Part shown: one piece after another, positions 7,845 through 8,408 of the stretch
Numbering within the stretch: the stretch's first letter is position 1
Layout of the letters: every line of letters starts with the position of its first letter
Origin: JANOGU01 sp964499865
GTDB lineage: Bacteria; Pseudomonadota; Alphaproteobacteria; Rhodobacterales; Rhodobacteraceae
NCBI GenBank assembly: GCA_964499865.1
Contig: CAZCPY010000129.1
Span: 1 to 8,408, forward strand
Direction: 5' to 3'
Length of the DNA stretch: 8,408 nt
Position numbers and translations under genes: made by a program
Notes under the pieces: generated by a model
Told to the model about the DNA's origin: nothing
Seen by the model: the letters and a program-made list of their open reading frames with translations, nothing else
Database searches by the model: none

Positions 7845-8408
7845 CGCAGGCGCATTCCCGAGGGGTCGAAGACCATCTCGATCTCGCGCCACTGGTCGAA
7901 CTTGTCGCGCGGCAGGGGGTAGCCTTCGCGGGCGCAGCGCAGGATCGCGCGTTTCGCCGCCTCGAAGGCATTCCGCGCGCCCGTCTCGGTGCCGCCCTCG
8001 AAGCCCAGAAGGCGGATCGAGCCCGCGTCGGGCCGGCCCGTCTCGGCCATCGTCACGCCCACGACCACGGTCGTCAACATCGCATCCGTCGACAAGGACC
8101 CGACGTTCCAGCAGGACTGCACCGCCACCCGCAGCGCGTCCTTCTCGGCCCCCGTCATCGGCGGGCCCGAGGACGCGGCGGGTTGCGCCGCCGTCGCGGC
8201 GGCCTCGGCCACCGCGCTGGCCACGGCGTCGGCCAGGGGGTCGGCCGCAGGATCGGCCGCAGGATCGGCCGCAGGATCGGCCGCGGCGGCTTCCGCCTCT
8301 GCCGCAGCTTCCGCGGCAGCTTCCGCCGCAGCCTGCGCGGCCGCCTGCGCCGCAGCCTCGGCCGCGGCCGCAGCCGCGGCGCGTTCGGCAAGGCCCGCAG
8401 GCCGCGCC
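7841..8408 (-). CDS. tolA: TolA, C-terminal part (cut by window edge)
   Basis: TolA spans the periplasm and transmits proton-motive force from TolQ-TolR to TolB and Pal. The visible 189 codons begin inside the long Ala-rich helical domain II, with AAAE/AAAQ runs and then AADP repeats. They end with the globular domain III (106 residues, coding bases 8161-7844). Domain III contains the conserved CWNV motif and the second Cys in AILRC, which form a disulfide in known TolA-III structures. The N-terminal membrane anchor lies beyond the window. A methionine-like GTG near 8224 is only an internal valine codon, since the frame is open to the edge. The stop overlaps the start of the next gene (ATGA). 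The identification rests on the helical repeat, domain III and the position before tolB. Confidence 0.9.
   Translation of the reverse strand, partial: ARPAGLAERAAAAAAAEAAAQAAAQAAAEAAAEAAAEAEAAAADPAADPAADPAADPLADAVASAVAEAAATAAQPAASSGPPMTGAEKDALRVAVQSCWNVGSLSTDAMLTTVVVGVTMAETGRPDAGSIRLLGFEGGTETGARNAFEAAKRAILRCAREGYPLPRDKFDQWREIEMVFDPSGMRLR
8241..8284. repeat. 12-bp tandem repeat in tolA
   Basis: The unit TCGGCCGCAGGA is repeated exactly three times, followed by 8 bases of a fourth copy. In frame on the minus strand it encodes AADP units at the end of the Ala-rich helical domain of TolA. Since 12 bp keeps the frame, changes in copy number would alter the linker by four residues. Confidence 0.9.

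Noticed and set aside
7845..7892. Upstream in-frame start for the TolA-III-like protein
   Set aside because: It would place charged residues before the hydrophobic signal peptide and overlap tolA by 52 nt; the ATGA-linked start gives a clean signal peptide.

Overview
The window is a very GC-rich chromosomal segment in which every convincing gene lies on the minus strand. The gene order (read 3' to 5' on the given strand) is tolA - small tolA-like gene - tolB - pal - cpoB - tilS - ftsH - MOSC-domain gene - fhs. The protein sequences and this order fit an alphaproteobacterium of the Rhodobacterales (Rhodobacter/Paracoccus-like). The placement is inferred from recognition of the families, not from a search.

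Region 1 (about 8408-5467) is the periplasmic and outer-membrane part of the Tol-Pal cell-envelope machine. It holds the C-terminal part of TolA (cut by the window edge), an additional small exported protein that duplicates the TolA C-terminal domain, the beta-propeller protein TolB and the peptidoglycan-binding lipoprotein Pal. CpoB (4656-5465) follows after 1 base. Genes are tightly packed with ATGA overlaps, a 1-nt gap and a 10-nt overlap, so this is an operon. Together these proteins constrict the outer membrane at division and coordinate septal peptidoglycan synthesis.

Region 2 (4665-1667) holds tilS, which overlaps cpoB, and ftsH. ftsH has its own sigma-70-like promoter overlapping the end of tilS, a probable TTG start, and a strong GC-rich hairpin after its stop. 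cpoB, tilS and ftsH all appear to use non-ATG starts.

Region 3 (1560-1) holds a stand-alone MOSC-domain protein and the first 266 codons of formate-tetrahydrofolate ligase (fhs). The 149-bp gap upstream of fhs is the richest non-coding stretch. It has a promoter with a perfect TTGACA -35 box, three inverted repeats (two built from the same ATTCCG/CGGAAT half-sites, on either side of the promoter) and a hairpin that partly covers the fhs ribosome binding site.

Most of the window is well-known core gene content. The least expected items are the free-standing TolA-III-like protein between tolA and tolB, the 18-codon proline-rich mini-ORF that links it to tolB through two ATGA overlaps, and the dyads and leader hairpin in front of fhs. 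No RNA genes, mobile elements, CRISPR arrays or plus-strand genes were found.
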